NCBI GenBank assembly: GCA_963576735.1
Contig: OY755170.1
Coordinates: 14,864,567-14,928,566, forward strand
Reading direction: 5' to 3'
DNA: 64,000 nt
DNA from: Bedellia somnulentella
Taxonomy: Eukaryota > Arthropoda > Insecta > Lepidoptera > Bedelliidae
Shown here one piece after another: positions 21,347 through 32,299 of the stretch. The notes beneath the pieces were generated by a model that was not told the origin of the DNA, made no database searches, and saw only the letters and a list, made by a program, of their open reading frames with translations. The translations under genes were made by a program, and so were the position numbers. Within the stretch, counting starts at the first letter, position 1; the number at the start of each line of letters is the position of its first letter.

Positions 21347-21402
21347 ATTTTGTCATGTTGGCAAGCTTTACCTATTGGTAAAGCTTGCCAACATGACAAA
21401 AT
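21347..21402. repeat. Perfect 26-bp-arm hairpin
   Basis: 21347-21372 and 21377-21402 are exact reverse complements separated by TATT. It lies about 170 bp inside the left end of the hAT element. Confidence 0.95.
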
Positions 21403-21464
21403 TTACGGATAAATATTTTTTTCGTTTGGTACATTGGTTGGTTGGTAGTACATATTTGAAGTAT

Positions 21465-21501
21465 TTTGTCATAATTTAGTTAGTAACTAAATTATGACAA
21501 A
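21465..21501. repeat. Perfect 18-bp-arm hairpin
   Basis: 21465-21482 and 21484-21501 are exact reverse complements around a single G. It is in the 5' untranslated part of the hAT element, about 60 bp after the larger hairpin. Confidence 0.95.
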
Positions 21502-22538
21502 CAAACAACAACAACAAACTAATAGTTACATTAATCTGTGTTGTTGTCTCTTAAACTTTAGTGAGAGAAAGTTTAGTGTTCGTTGTTTTGTGTTTTGTGA
21601 TTATTAATTATAAAACAACATAATTTCCAACTGGATATTTACTTGGAAGATTGGTAAGTGTATTTAAAAATTACTGAGCATGTTTTTGTGTGCGTGCTGT
21701 TTCACTTTTTATTAAATTTTCTCTAATAAGTTTATATGGACTAATACATAATTAACTATGGATTTCAATCTGATCAAAATGTGTGTGTATGTATGTATGT
21801 ATGTATTGTGTGTTAACACCATTAATGTTTTGTTTTTTTAAAAACTTAGTTTTATTTTGACCATAAAATAATAAGCAGGTACAAGTCAGCTAGGAATATA
21901 TATGAAGTTCTGAGATTAAACCAATGACCTGGTACTTTAGTTAGAGCGGTCAGTGGATCATCAAATAAACCAACAGGCTCCATGTTCTTTTTTTAATGTT
22001 AAAGCTTTGGCAACAATAGCTATCAGCCATCAGCCAAAGAGTATTGTAAAATGCACAATCCCGCCAAAAATGATAACATTATTACGGTAATGTTACCTCA
22101 TCTAAAATTTTTGCCACAAAATATGGGAGAATTTCTGTAATGAATACCCACCGACCCAGTTACTTAATTAAATTTATTGCTTTCTAGCAGTCATATCTCA
22201 AGTCCAGTATTTAGCCGTAATTGCGTTTCCGAGAAACTTTTTTTTTCGATTTGGAAACGTTTTTCTCCTCTCTCAATCCAACTACATACTTTATATGCCA
22301 GAGTAAGATGGAGAATGCTTCCGAGTCGAATTTGGGGTTCATCGCAAACTTGAATACGTTGACAGGCATTAATCACACGTATTGCATTATGTACCTTACT
22401 TTTATACTAATGACGTGGTTGATTTTATTTATTCATATATTTGTTTGATTTCTTTTCATGCATGACTTTGGTGTTGTCGCTTATGCTTGGCACGAATTTC
22501 ACTAAACTTAAAGTATAACTTCAGTCTAAGCAAAGACA

Positions 22539-24643
22539 ATGGACAAATTCTTGATTTCTTCGAAGCCGTCGACTTCAAGGCAAGAGGAGAGAGGAGATAT
22601 TAACAATGATTGCGATAGTAGTAGTACAATGCGTGAGGAACCTTTGCCGAAAAAACAAAGCAACAACGCGACTTCAATGAAAATTGGCTAACAAGCACTG
22701 CATTTAAAAATTGGATTTCTAAGAGAGAGCAAGAATGTGGTACGATTACCGCTTATTGCAAAGTGTGCAATTGTACTGTTTTGAATCATAAACCAGCACT
22801 TGTCAAGCACATGAATACGACGAAACATATTCAAAATTTGAGCTCAAAAAGCCAAACAACTTCAATTGAACAAATGCTGAAACCTAAACCAGACCATGAA
22901 AAGAAAAGAGCAGAACTTAAGATATGCGCTTTTCTCGCTCAGCATAATTTGCCATTTTCTTTGATGGATGATTTAATCCCATTTCTAAAAAATACCTTTC
23001 CAGATTCAAACACTCTAAAATCCATCAGTTTAGGCAGGACGAAAGCCACCAACACTATAAAAACTGTCCTTGGCCCCATTTTAACCCAAGAGCTCATAGA
23101 TAAATTAAAAAATACTCCATTCAGCCTCATAATGGATGAGACAACCGACATCAGTGTCAAAAAACAATGTGCACTCACAGTTATCTATTATGACGAACTA
23201 GACTGTGTTCGCACACAGTTTCTTGATATATACGAAGTCAACTCTGGAAAGGCTGAAGATCTTTGCAATACTTTAATTACTTGGCTTGAAGACCGGCAAA
23301 TACCTCTAAAAAATTTTGTAGGCTTTGCATCTGACACAACAAATAGCATGGTAGGCGAACACCACTCTGTGTTTAGTCAATTGAAACAACAAGTACCGCA
23401 TATTGCATGCATCAAGTGTAGCTGCCATATGATTCATCTAGTGGCATCTAAAGCGTGCCTTAAGCTGCCAAGATCGGTGGAAGATTTATTAAGGAGTATA
23501 GGAGCTCATTTTAGACGAAGCACTAAGAGGCAAAATAAATTAAAACAGTTTCAGGATTTTTTTGGAGTCGACATCCATAAAATATTAAGCCCGGCAACAA
23601 CAAGGTGGCTATCATTAGAGGCATGTGTCAATAGAACCTTGGAACAGTATCAGGTACTCGGTGAGTACTTCAAATTGGAAGTATTCGAGGATCCAAGCAA
23701 AACAACTGAAGACATACTAACAACTCTAAATAATACATTTACAAAAATTTATCTCGAATTTATGTCTTACGTGCTAACTCTATTCAATGACTTTAATAGA
23801 CTATTTCAATCGGATAAACCATTGCTGCATCAATTAAAACCAGAAGTACATAAATTAATCAAAACAATAGCCACTAATTATATGGATTTCAATTATTGTA
23901 AGACGACTGATGCCTACAAAATAGAGTATGCCAATCCAAGATTCTATTTGCCACTTGAGAAGATATATATAGGCGTGGCAGCACAGGCATCGATTGATGA
24001 ATTTTCGAGAGAAATACCTCCAACACAAATTGCCGATTTCCGAAAAACATGTTTATCTTTTTATATCGAAGCTTTAGCACAAATAAGAAAGCGCTTCAGT
24101 TTTGAAGATCCTCTTTTTGATTTACTAGAAAATATTCTGAACCCAGTCAAAGCGCAAAAATTTGAATTAAAAGACTTATCATGTGCACTAAAAAGATTTC
24201 CAAATATTATTATAACTGATACAGAAAATTTACATAAAGAATGGAAGAAACACGCTTTTCTCGACTTCAGCGAATTAAATATGTCGCCTGACTTGCCGGT
24301 CGAAGAATACTGGAATAAAATCCTAAAAATGACTGATAGTACAGGAGAACCCATGTTCCCAAATTTGAAGGAAATAATAAAAGTTTTGCTTGTTTTGCCA
24401 TTTTCTAATGCATGTGTAGAACGAGTTTTCAGTCAACTAAAACTAATAAAATCTGACAACAGAAACAGACTAAATACGGACACAATTGCAGCTTTGATGG
24501 CTACTAAAGCGGCTGTAAAAAATGCCACAACATTTGAGCCATCAAAAGCATTAATGCATGCTACAATAAAATGCAACACGGATAGTGTTGGTGATGGTGA
24601 AGGCCGGTACTTATTGCTTTTTTTCTTATTTTTTCTCAAATAG
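22539..24643 (+). pseudogene. hAT transposase, near-intact, one frameshift
   Basis: The first ATG (22539, MDKFLISSKPSTSRQ) is closed by a stop at about 22690. The main frame runs 626 codons from 22763, and already reads FNENWLTSTAFKNWISKRE upstream of that. Adding one A to the six-A run at 22650-22655 would join the two, so a single-base deletion or sequencing error is likely. Domains: BED/TTF-like zinc finger (CKVCNCTVLNHKPALVKHMN, then TTKH); catalytic core with FSLIMDETTDI and FASDTTNSMVG, the two usual aspartate sites; the Cys/His stretch CIKCSCHMIHLVASKA; and a C-terminal dimerisation domain VLPFSNACVERVFSQLKLIK. Length, about 690 residues, is normal for hAT. It carries out cut-and-paste transposition. 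Confidence 0.9.
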
Positions 24644-25024
24644 CCATTGATTTCGATACTCCTTCAACTTCATAGCAATCTTCAACGATTAATGAATTGA
24701 TTAAGAAACACCAATAAAAATTACTTCTAATATTTTACTCTATCAACTTTTTTTTTTTTCATTAATTTATGTACCTTACTGGTTTAAAAATATGAAAGGT
24801 TACTTTTTAAACAAAAAGGTTACTTTTTTTTGTATTCCAGGTAATTTCTGACATGACCCGAGTGGCAACACTGTAACGTAAGTATACGCATGCGGAATAC
24901 GCATCCTGAGAAGCATCAACAAAGCAATGTAAATCTTATTCTATAGGTGCTTAACAAACAGTATATCTATTTATTTGTATATTTGAAATTAAATGGAAAT
25001 TGTTGATAAATTTTAACCAAGTAT

Positions 25025-25210
25025 TTAAAAGTTTATTGGGTAAAGAGTCATCCCAAACAATTTTGTCAACCCATAGTAGTTAAATATTTTCGCATGAATT
25101 ACAACAGGACAAATAAGTCCGAGCGGATCAAATATTTTGCACGTCGTAGATATGAATACTCTCTTTGTATAGTGTATGGTTAACTCAACATTAGCCGAAA
25201 ATTGAATCAT
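25025..25210 (-). pseudogene. BEL/Pao polyprotein fragment
   Basis: 61-codon minus-strand frame. HYTKRVFISTTCKIFDPLGL and ICPVVIHAKI match the region after the reverse transcriptase of BEL/Pao elements (usual TKR-ILS--S-IFDPLGLL-PV-V-AK). Nothing of the flanking RNase H or integrase is seen. It is too far from the BEL elements at 13-16 kb and 41 kb to be part of them. Confidence 0.7.
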
Positions 25211-25264
25211 ATCATATCTAGGAATAATTTAATCCCAACATACATCTCATCTCTTTAGTTATAT

Positions 25265-25402
25265 CGACTAACTCAGAACTTTACGCATCTTTACTTTGTA
25301 CAGTTTGAGGACCCTCATGAGCCATGAATGAGGTGCCGAATCGAACGCTTTCCTGTCGTCTATCCAGCCAGCGGAGAAGTTCCGACAGTTGCTTATCGTA
25401 AG
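25265..25402 (-). pseudogene. LINE reverse-transcriptase scrap
   Basis: The minus strand reads LAGWIDDRKAFDSAPHSWLM, then RVLKLYKVKM, the motif that opens RT block A in many non-LTR elements (AWIDYKKAFDSVPHSWL). Only about 40 codons are recognisable, and they end at the mariner insertion site (TA, 25403-25404). Confidence 0.6.
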
Positions 25403-25404
25403 TA

Positions 25405-26699
25405 CGAGGGCGGGTCAATAAGTCCGTGACTTTTGGAATGAAACACAGATTTTTTGATAAAAAAATAATTTTGTTTTTCAACGTTGTCTCCATTGAGCTC
25501 TATACACTTTATCCAACGCTTCTCCAATTTTTTTATCCCTTCCAAAAAAAATGATTTGTCAAGGTCCTCAAAATAGGCCTTTGTTTGCGAGATGACTTCA
25601 TCATTGGAGTCAAATCTTTTTCCACCTAGCCATTTCTTCAGGTTTGGGAACAAATAGTAGTCGTTCGGAGCCAAATCTGGAGAATAGGGCGGATGAGGGA
25701 GCAATTCATAGCCCAATTCATGGATTTTTGCCATGGCAACTGCACATGTGTGCACCCTTGCATTGTCTTGGTGGAAAAGAACTTTTTTCTTGGCCAAATG
25801 AGGTCGGTATTTTTTAAATCGTCATTGAATCGGTTCAATAAGTTGCATAATATTCCCCATTGATTGTTCTTCCCTTTTGTAGGTAGTTAATGTGGATTAT
25901 CCCGCGTGCATCCCAAAAAACAGTCGCCATAACTTAATTGGCTGACAAACCCACCTTGGCCTTCTTTGGTGCTGATTCACCCTTAGAAATCCACTGTTTT
26001 GACTGTTGTTTGGTCTCTGGTGTGTTGTGATGGATCCATGTTTCGTCCACGGTTACAAAACGGCGCAAAAACTCCACCACATTGCGATTAAACAACGCCA
26101 AACCTTCCTGTGAAGTTGTTACACGATTGCGTTTGTGGTCGACTGTGAGCAAACGCGGCACCCATCTTGCGGAAAGCTTTCTCATGCCCAAGTGATCATT
26201 CAAAATTGAAACCACTGAGCCATGCGAGATCCCTACGGCTTCCGCAATCTCTCGCACTTTCAATCTTCGGTCGGCCAACACCATATGGTAAATTTTTTCG
26301 ATTGTTTCGGGTGTAGAGACCTCAACTGGGCCTCCAGGACGTTCGGCATCTTCAGTGCTTGTACGGCCACAACGAAATTCAGTAAACCACTTTTTTACCA
26401 TTGAAATCGATGGTGCAGAGTCCCCATAGTATTTATCAAGCTTAGCCTTGGTCTCGGTAATGGTTTTTTTTCGCAAGATATAATGCTTAACCACCACACG
26501 AAATTCACTTTTTTACATTTTCTCCTTAAATTTGTGAGTAGTCTGATAAAAATAGCTGTCCAACACAAACTAACTGACGCAGCAAGTTAAAATTTAGACA
26601 GGAGTCAACTGACAGATGCCTGTTCACAGGAGCAGTGTTGCTGTTTCAGTAAAGAGGTTCAGAAATTTAAAAAGTCACGGACTTATTGACTCGCCCTCG
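25405..26699 (-). mobile_element. mariner element, 1,295 bp, TA target
   Basis: Inverted ends of about 30 bp begin CGAGGGCG(G/A)GTCAATAAG and differ at one base. TA flanks both sides (25403-25404 and 26700-26701). Length is standard for mariner. It contains a decayed transposase on the minus strand. The left flank is LINE-like and the right flank is Helitron coding. Confidence 0.95.
25430..26518 (-). pseudogene. mariner transposase, several lesions
   Basis: The minus strand reads a full mariner transposase. N-terminal helix-turn-helix part: YYGDSAPSISMVKKWFTEFR and AVGISHGSVVSILNDHLGMR. Catalytic D,D34D core: VTVDETWIHHNTPETKQQSK (first D), VLFHQDNARVHT (second D) and YSPDLAPNDYYLFPNLKKWL (third D). 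Lesions: a stop as the second codon at the likely start (ATG TAA), a stop after KVGLSAN that looks like a lysine-codon change, and a frameshift near 25840 between GEYYAT and RFNDDL. All three aspartates remain, but the gene cannot make the enzyme. Confidence 0.9.
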
Positions 26700-26701
26700 T
26701 A

Positions 26702-27440
26702 TAATACGACGGAACTTCCTCATACAAAAGAGATTTTGAAAATTATCAGTTTGGCAAAGTCAAATATTGCTGATAAAGTTGTTTGTCTAGGGTTTTCTAA
26801 TCGTTCTGTAACATTTTTCTCGTGCAAATATGTACGTTGACCGCCTTTGAGATGAACATCCAGATGGGTCACAGGTCGATATCTTTCGTGAATGTTGAAA
26901 CTTAAGATCCGCTTCTGAAGAGCTAATATACCCGCCTGACTGAAATCTAGTAACTTCATCATGTTCATTTCTCAACGCAAACGTAACTTGGGCACTGCCC
27001 TTGTTAACATACTTAAAAATATATTTCATTGACTCTACACTATTACATATTTCTACATTTATGTGAGCTGGAAATGCTCTAGCCAAAACAGGCGAATATG
27101 AAACGAACAACATATTATCTAAAGTAATCTGTTGTCCAGACACTCTTTCAACAGTAAAACCACCATTGTCTCTAGAACGGCGACGATATAATGGGTATCC
27201 ACCATGGTAGAGGTCATGACCTGTTACAGTTTCATCCAATAATGCTTTTGGATATTTTTTAGTGTAACGACCGTCCTGCATGCAGGGAGCATTATTCCTG
27301 TTGCACCACATGGACCATGTATCATAGGAGTTTTAAAAATGCCATGCAGTCGGATCTGTAATTTCAGCACTGATTGAACTGTCTACATCATTAGGTCAAA
27401 CCTTATCTTTTAACCAAAGTAAAGAAAGTTTCTAGACTTC
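26702..27440 (-). pseudogene. Helitron Rep/helicase fragment
   Basis: Minus-strand frames at 27311-26787 and 26968-26720. PNDVDSSISAEITDP upstream, then CNRNNAPCMQDGRYTKKYPK, GYPLYRRRSRDN, VSYSPVLARAFPAHINVEIC and MKYIFKYVNKGS match the region just after the rolling-circle replication initiator domain in Helitron proteins. It then continues EGGQRTYLHEKNVTER-type sequence. A frame change occurs around 26900. The mariner TA duplication at 26700 marks its end on the low-coordinate side; its other side meets the gypsy LTR at 27504. It is about 250 of about 1,400 normal residues. Confidence 0.75.
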
Positions 27441-27503
27441 TCTTATAACTATTACTACTCAAAAAGCTCTCGAGTGATTTCATCCCACTTGGGATTGGTA
27501 GTT

Positions 27504-28035
27504 TGTAACGATATTTCTGACTCCTGGGATGCTGTGGCGAAAAGTGGTTACCCAGAAGTCAGAAGTAACTAAAGGAAGAAAGAAGTAAACGGAAGGAAAG
27601 TAAATAAGTAGAAGATATATATATCACAACAATGTTTATTATAAATAGAAATACCCTAATACAATAATAATAATCCTAACATAAAAAACCTATACACGTA
27701 ACCTATCAGTAAAAGAAGAACCTATCAGTAATTATATATGGAAACAAGCACTCAGCTTGAGATTCAGCTCCTGCTGCGATGAGTGGCGATTTCGGACTGG
27801 ACCAGCTCGTGTTCACCGGGTGCCTGCGTCAGCAAGGGCAGCTCGATGGCAAGGGCTGCGACTCCGGGAAGCCTGCGTCAGCTAGGGCAGCTCGACGGCA
27901 AGGGGCTGAGACTCCGGGAAGCCTTTATCGACAAGGGCAGCTCGGCGGTAAGGGCTGTGACTCCGGAAGCCTGCGTCGGCAAGGGCAGCCCGACGACAAG
28001 GGGTGGCGACTTCAGAAGGGTATAATTTAAAGGTG
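27504..28035 (-). repeat. Gypsy-like LTR with GC-rich tandem repeats
   Basis: Starts TGTAACG. 27504-27730 matches 12538-12770; then comes a unique patch, a four-unit GC-rich array (27822-28017), and GGGTATAATTTAAAGG as in the LTR at 29024-29252. At about 28036 it passes directly into Gag coding instead of ending in CA, so the element has been rearranged. Confidence 0.75.
27822..28017. repeat. GC-rich tandem array, four ~49-bp units
   Basis: Units of 49, 50, 48 and about 49 bp start GCCTGCGTC/GCCTTTATC and contain AAGGGCAGC(T/C)CG and GACTCCGG. About one and a half units occur in the LTR at 29024-29252. Unit number therefore varies between LTR copies. Long open frames on both strands here are by-products of the repeat length and GC content. 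Confidence 0.9.
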
Positions 28036-28863
28036 GTATATTTTTGACAAGAAGAAATTAATTCATCTCCAAAATCATTAATTAATGAGATACTGAGTTC
28101 ACTCCAAGAAATATTGGGATTTAAATTTTTCTTTAATCGAAACCAATGCAAAGCATTATCAGAAAATAGTTCATAACCTAATTTGGAGAGAAAAGATTTA
28201 TCAACAGCTCTCGATAAACAAAACTCCTCTACCTTTTGGATATACGATCAAGGACAGGAGAGACCATTATAGGTGAACTTTTTAATTTCCTTAGCACAGG
28301 ATAAAATATCACCAGAACGGGAAGAAGAAGCAAAAGGAGAGACAATAGGATCTGTAGCTGGAGAAGCTACGGGCAAAACTTCAGCTAGTAATCTTCCAGA
28401 ACTAGGTGGAACTTCCAAACAACGGGAAACTTGAATGCTGGATATAAGTTCGGTCGCAGGCTGAAATGTATAATCTTCAAAACGTTTTTCTAAACTGTGA
28501 AATAAATGTTTAATGTTGTTATATGTTTCTGTGTGTGTAGGGTCAATGTCAATATCTATTCTACTAATCCTAAAATGAAGATGATTAATAAAAGATTCTA
28601 GCTTTTTTAAATAAGCGCTAGAAGTGTTTTCAATATTCGCTAATTTCTTCTCTAGGTAAGCCAAAGTGGACTGAATTTCATTTAAGTCATCACCTATAGG
28701 TAAAACTGAATCTATAATATTGTTGGAAGGAAACTCTACAGCCAAAGTGGACATCTGTTGACGGAAGGTCTGCTAGAGTAGAGCCAGGTGTAGCCATCCT
28801 AATCCTAACCTTATATTCTAATTCAGCCTTATTTAATAAATTAAAATTCATAGTTCTCGCCAT
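28036..28863 (-). pseudogene. Gypsy-like Gag, frameshifted and internally deleted
   Basis: The probable start is MARTMNFNLLNKAELEYKVR near 28863. A frameshift near 28750 moves to the frame MSTLAVEFPSNNIIDSVLPI (28754-28248), which runs through LKKLESFINHLHFRISRIDI to SGDILSCAKEIKKFTYNG. The last part (28151 downward) reads HWFRLKKNLNPNISW, then NDFG joined directly to DELISSCQKY, and then enters LTR sequence. Compared with 12740-13850, a piece around NDFG and the zinc-knuckle end are missing. The 5' LTR lies at 29024-29252. No pol of this copy is present; it looks like a gag-only derivative sharing its LTR with the pol-bearing copy upstream. Confidence 0.7.
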
Positions 28864-29023
28864 CGTGTAGATTAACAGAAGTATATATAAAAGAAAAAGA
28901 CGTAAGCGCGGAAAGAAATGTGCCAAAACCGAAACCCAAAAGAATCCTACTTGTGTAAGTATAATTTAGAATTTGGAAGAAATAATTGTTGTGATATATA
29001 TAATTTTACGTTTAGCGCCAAAT

Positions 29024-29252
29024 TGTAACGTTATTTCTGACTCCTGGGATGCTGTGGCTAAAAGTAACTACCCAGAAGCCAAGGCAAGGGGCTGCGACTC
29101 CGGGAAGCCTGCGTCGGCGAGGGCAGCTCGACGACAAGGGGCGGCGACTTCAGAAGGGTATAATTTAAAGGTGGTTCTCAAAGATATATTTAAGTTGGTC
29201 CAGAATAATGGTTCTGACGTTCGTTAGTGGTTATCCAAGAGTTGTTCCATCA
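29024..29252 (-). repeat. Gypsy-like LTR, 229 bp, with PPT and primer-site flanks
   Basis: Begins TGTAACG and ends TTCCATCA, that is TG...CA. In minus sense it is preceded by a purine tract (GGCGATGGGGGGCA) and followed by TTTGGCGCTAAACG, where a tRNA primer site would lie (TGGCGC is a common tRNA-end complement). It is therefore the 3' LTR of the pol copy at 29495-37325 and at the same time the 5' LTR of the gag copy at 28036-28863. It lacks the AT-rich ~200 bp found at 27560-27760. Confidence 0.75.
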
Positions 29253-29494
29253 TGCCCCCCATCGCCTCAGGAGCTGAATAAATACCACAATCTCACATAC
29301 ATAACACAAAATGTACATCACATACATAGGTAATTAATAAACCTTAAACGAAATTGTTAACACATTCACATATAACGAAAGATAATTAAATTAAAACATC
29401 TTGACACAACCAAAACTCAAGAATAAAATAAAGATGATGACATATTGATAATCATTTAATAAAATAAAGAAATACTATGTGCAAAAAATAAATC

Positions 29495-30941
29495 TTAAAC
29501 TTTTATGTCTTTGATACGCCATTTACCTCTAGAACCATTTGGGTGTTCTAAGAGGTATACCAAAGGGGAAAACTTCTCAATTACTTTACATTTCAGGTAT
29601 TTGGGAGCAAGTTTGGAACTAAAGTAATTGCCAGCATTACTATGAACGTAATTCCTACGCCAAACAGTATCACCTACATTAAATTCCCTAGGAGATCGAC
29701 GACGGTTGTAATGAGTTGAATTCTTTTCATCAGCAATATAAAGAGCCCATTGAACTTTATCAAAACAAGAGGAAAGGTAACCAATGTTTTGAGCATATAT
29801 ATCCCTAGGCAGAAAAACTAACTCATCTAAATTATTAAATTGAGTATAAGAAGAACCACATGTAACTATTTCACGACCATAGACTAAAAATGAAGGGCTA
29901 TAACCAGTTACTGAATTAACAGTGTTTTTAAAGCGGCTTGTACCATAGACGGTGAGGGAAAACATCGTGAGGAAACCCACATGGCTGAGTTGTACTTAGT
30001 CATGTGATAGTGTATTCGTACAAAACGGCGACAGGTCTGCCCCCTATCACGTGAGTACACTGTCCATGCAAAACGTGGGTACTCTGAACACCAGATGACA
30101 AAGTGACGTGATGTTCAGAAGTATTAGTACCTCTGCCAACCCCTTCGGGGATATTCGGCGTGAACGTTTATGTATGTTTATGTTATGTTTGTACCATAGG
30201 TAAATGAATATCCCAAGATCTATGGTCATTTTCTACTAAAGATGCAAGGGATGGAATGATAGTTTTGTTATACCTTTCTGTAGGGTTGATTTGGAGACAG
30301 TAGCGTGGAATATGAGATATAAAAGGTATCTTATATTTTTCTAATAACCTTTGAAATTCATGGCTTTGAAAATGTGAACCATTATCCATAATAATGGTTT
30401 GAGGAACACCATGTACTAGAAATACATAGTTTTCAAGGTTAGAAATAATATTAGCTGAAGTAGACCTTTTTAAAGGGAAAAGAAGAGAGTATTTTGTAAA
30501 TAAACAATTAACAACTAAAATAAATTGATTACGACGACGAGACATAGGAAGAGGTCCGATCAAATCTAGCGACACAGTTTGAAACGGTCTCGAACATATT
30601 TTTGGCTTACCCATAATACCATATGGGGAATGGTTTGAATGTTTGTAAGCAAGACATTTTTCACATTCACCAATAAAATTAGCAATATCTCTAAACATTC
30701 CTGACCAATAATATGTAAGACTTAACTTCTTAAATGTTTTAAAAATACCTAAGTGTGGACTACTAGGAGAACCGTGAGCGGAATCAATAAGTAACTTCCT
30801 TTCTCTAGGAGGTAGAACAATTTTCCAAATGAAATCCTCATTAATGGAATTAGGATCAATACAACAGTGAAGAAGATGGTTGTCCTTTATACAATAGTTG
30901 GGATATTGTTCAGGATTATTCTGACTATTTAGATCCAACAT
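29495..30941 (-). pseudogene. Gypsy-like integrase, split by a SINE-like insertion
   Basis: The minus-strand frame 30941-30183 carries the HHCC zinc-binding region (SAHG, PHLG, ECEKCLAYK) and the catalytic core (VSLDLIGPLPMSRRR, IIMDNGSHFQSHEF, NPTERYNKT), so the D, D, E residues are present. The insertion 29949-30188 follows. The frame 29980-29495 resumes with VNSVTGYSPSFLVYGREI and the C-terminal domain (REFNVGDTVWRRNY, GKWRIKDIKV-stop). A one-base indel near the junction remains after removing the insertion. The upstream RT/RNase H of the same element is at 36192-37325, beyond the MULE insertion. Integrase joins retrotransposon cDNA to host DNA. Confidence 0.85.
29949..30188 (+). mobile_element. 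SINE-like/LINE 3'-end insertion, 240 bp, 11-bp TSD
   Basis: TTGTACCATAG flanks it exactly (29938-29948 and 30189-30199). It starts ACGGTGAGGGAAAACATCG, contains CACGTGAGTACAC and CCCCTTCGGGGATATTCGGC, and ends in a TATGTTTATG-type repeat. A long target duplication with a simple-repeat tail indicates LINE-mediated insertion, probably from an RTE-type LINE 3' end. Confidence 0.85.
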
Positions 30942-31080
30942 GTTGAATTCCTACAATGTTGAATTCTCAAAAAGTTGAATTCCTAAAATGTTTAATCGCA
31001 AAATGTTGAATTCCCAAAATGTTGAATTTGCAATTCCCAGAATGTTGAATCCTAAAATGTTGAATCTCAAAATGTTGACT
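30926..31080. repeat. Left TIR of MULE, iterated ~15-bp units
   Basis: About nine iterations of AAAATGTTGAATTC-like units with variable spacers. The outer ~65 bp match the reverse complement of the right end with few differences (for example TATTTAGATCCAAC against CATTTAGGTCCAAA). Confidence 0.85.
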
Positions 31081-31619
31081 TTTGAAAAAATTGAATTTAA
31101 TTTTTGAGATTTAGTCATTTTGGGATTTGGACATTTTGGGACTGGGGCATTATGGGACCGATTCTCATATTCCTGATATTGAACACATTAAAAATAAAAG
31201 TATCTTGTTGTACTTATATTTTTTTGTTTATTTACTTTCCAATATCCTACAAAATAGATTTTGGAAAACCGCATCAAAATCCCTTAAGTGATTTACGAGT
31301 AAGCCGGCCCAAACAAAAATACAATGAGATAAAAATCCTAAAAACTGTAATTCTTGATTCTATTTATTGAAATAAAATGTGTAACATAACTAAAGCAAAT
31401 CCTTACACGCCCTTATTTAACTATTAAAATTATTGGAAATAATAAAAATATAGGTACTGCATTTTTAGAGCTTTATTATATGAATACACTAATCTAAAAA
31501 AAAACTTATCTAATCTAATCTAAAATTAAAATCCTAACTTAAGTCTACTATAGACAATTTTTCTTAAAAATTGTGAAGGCCGTATTTTCTGTTCCCAAAG
31601 TTTTTTTAATTGCGCTTTA
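31081..31619. other. No gene seen (MULE interior)
   Basis: AT-rich. GGGATTTGGACATTTTGGGA (31131) and nearby strings look like decayed reverse copies of the terminal unit. The 88-codon plus frame at 31104-31370 has no recognisable motif. Confidence 0.4.
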
Positions 31620-31983
31620 TTCGCTGGGTGCGCGACGGCAGCGTCAACTAGCATTCACAATTATGGCGGACATTGAAATGTCAAATGGGTGGCTGTAAAC
31701 AAACAAATAATTTCAAGAAAGTATCGTAATTTATATATATTCTATTTGATCATGTAAATCTATAGCGTCGATAATAACGCTGATGTTTTGTATTACCCGT
31801 CTAGAGTGACAATAAATAAATTACAGATAGTATACACGGACTTTCTCATCACTGACTTCACGACAAGTAAGTACAGAAATAAATAAATGTAATCGACTAA
31901 TACATTTTATAAATATTGCAGATGATAATTTATGACTGTATTGTTGTAAGTAATTAACTCTTTTTATGTATTTTCAGTTAAAT

Positions 31984-32190
31984 ATGGCCAAATTAATTAT
32001 AAAAACTGGATTCCAAGCAATAACACACGACATCACTTTCCAACTACAAACGACAATAAAAGGAAGAAAATTAGTTTTAGCTCAACATGTGCAAGATGTG
32101 AAAGAAATTAAATCTGAAAATAATAATAAACAGATTCTGCCAAAGCGTTCTTTTACTGGTAAAAACATAATAAATCTACAAAAATTATGA
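31984..32190 (+). CDS. Short plus-strand ORF in ISL2EU-like element, unrecognised
   Basis: 68 codons from MAKLIIKTGFQAITHDITFQ to NIINLQKL. It runs toward the minus-strand transposase of the same element (32300-32988). It is rich in Lys, Ile and Gln, and I see no motif. Elements of the ISL2EU type can carry a second gene, so this might be an exon of one. A run 'TTTTTATGTATTTTCAG' just before it (31961-31977) would serve as a splice acceptor, and GGTGAGT at 32194 as a donor. It could also be chance. Confidence 0.3.
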   Translation: MAKLIIKTGFQAITHDITFQLQTTIKGRKLVLAQHVQDVKEIKSENNNKQILPKRSFTGKNIINLQKL

Positions 32191-32299
32191 AGTTAGGTGA
32201 GTACTGTTGTTGATTATCTGTTAAAGTATATTGTTCTGTTCTATTATTGTGTTCTTAAATAAAAGTAAATTGTGTTATATATTTTGTTTTATTGAGTTC

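Larger units (their letters stand above)
21178..24873 (+). mobile_element. hAT element, 3,696 bp, perfect 8-bp target duplication
   Basis: The left end CAGCGTTGCCAC (21178) and the reverse complement of the right end, CAGTGTTGCCAC (ending 24873), differ at one base. TAACGTAA flanks both sides exactly (21170-21177 and 24874-24881). Eight-base duplication and CAG-type ends are hAT hallmarks. GGTTAC motifs repeat subterminally at both ends. It holds one plus-strand transposase gene and two perfect hairpins in the 5' region. Confidence 0.95.

Noticed and set aside
27779..28030. Two overlapping plus-strand ORFs rich in Gly, Ala and Arg
   Set aside because: They are made by the 49-bp GC-rich tandem array in the LTR; frame and content change with unit number.
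31984..32190. Second gene (YqaJ-type) of the ISL2EU-like element
   Set aside because: No exonuclease motif visible in the short ORF; kept only as an unrecognised low-confidence ORF.
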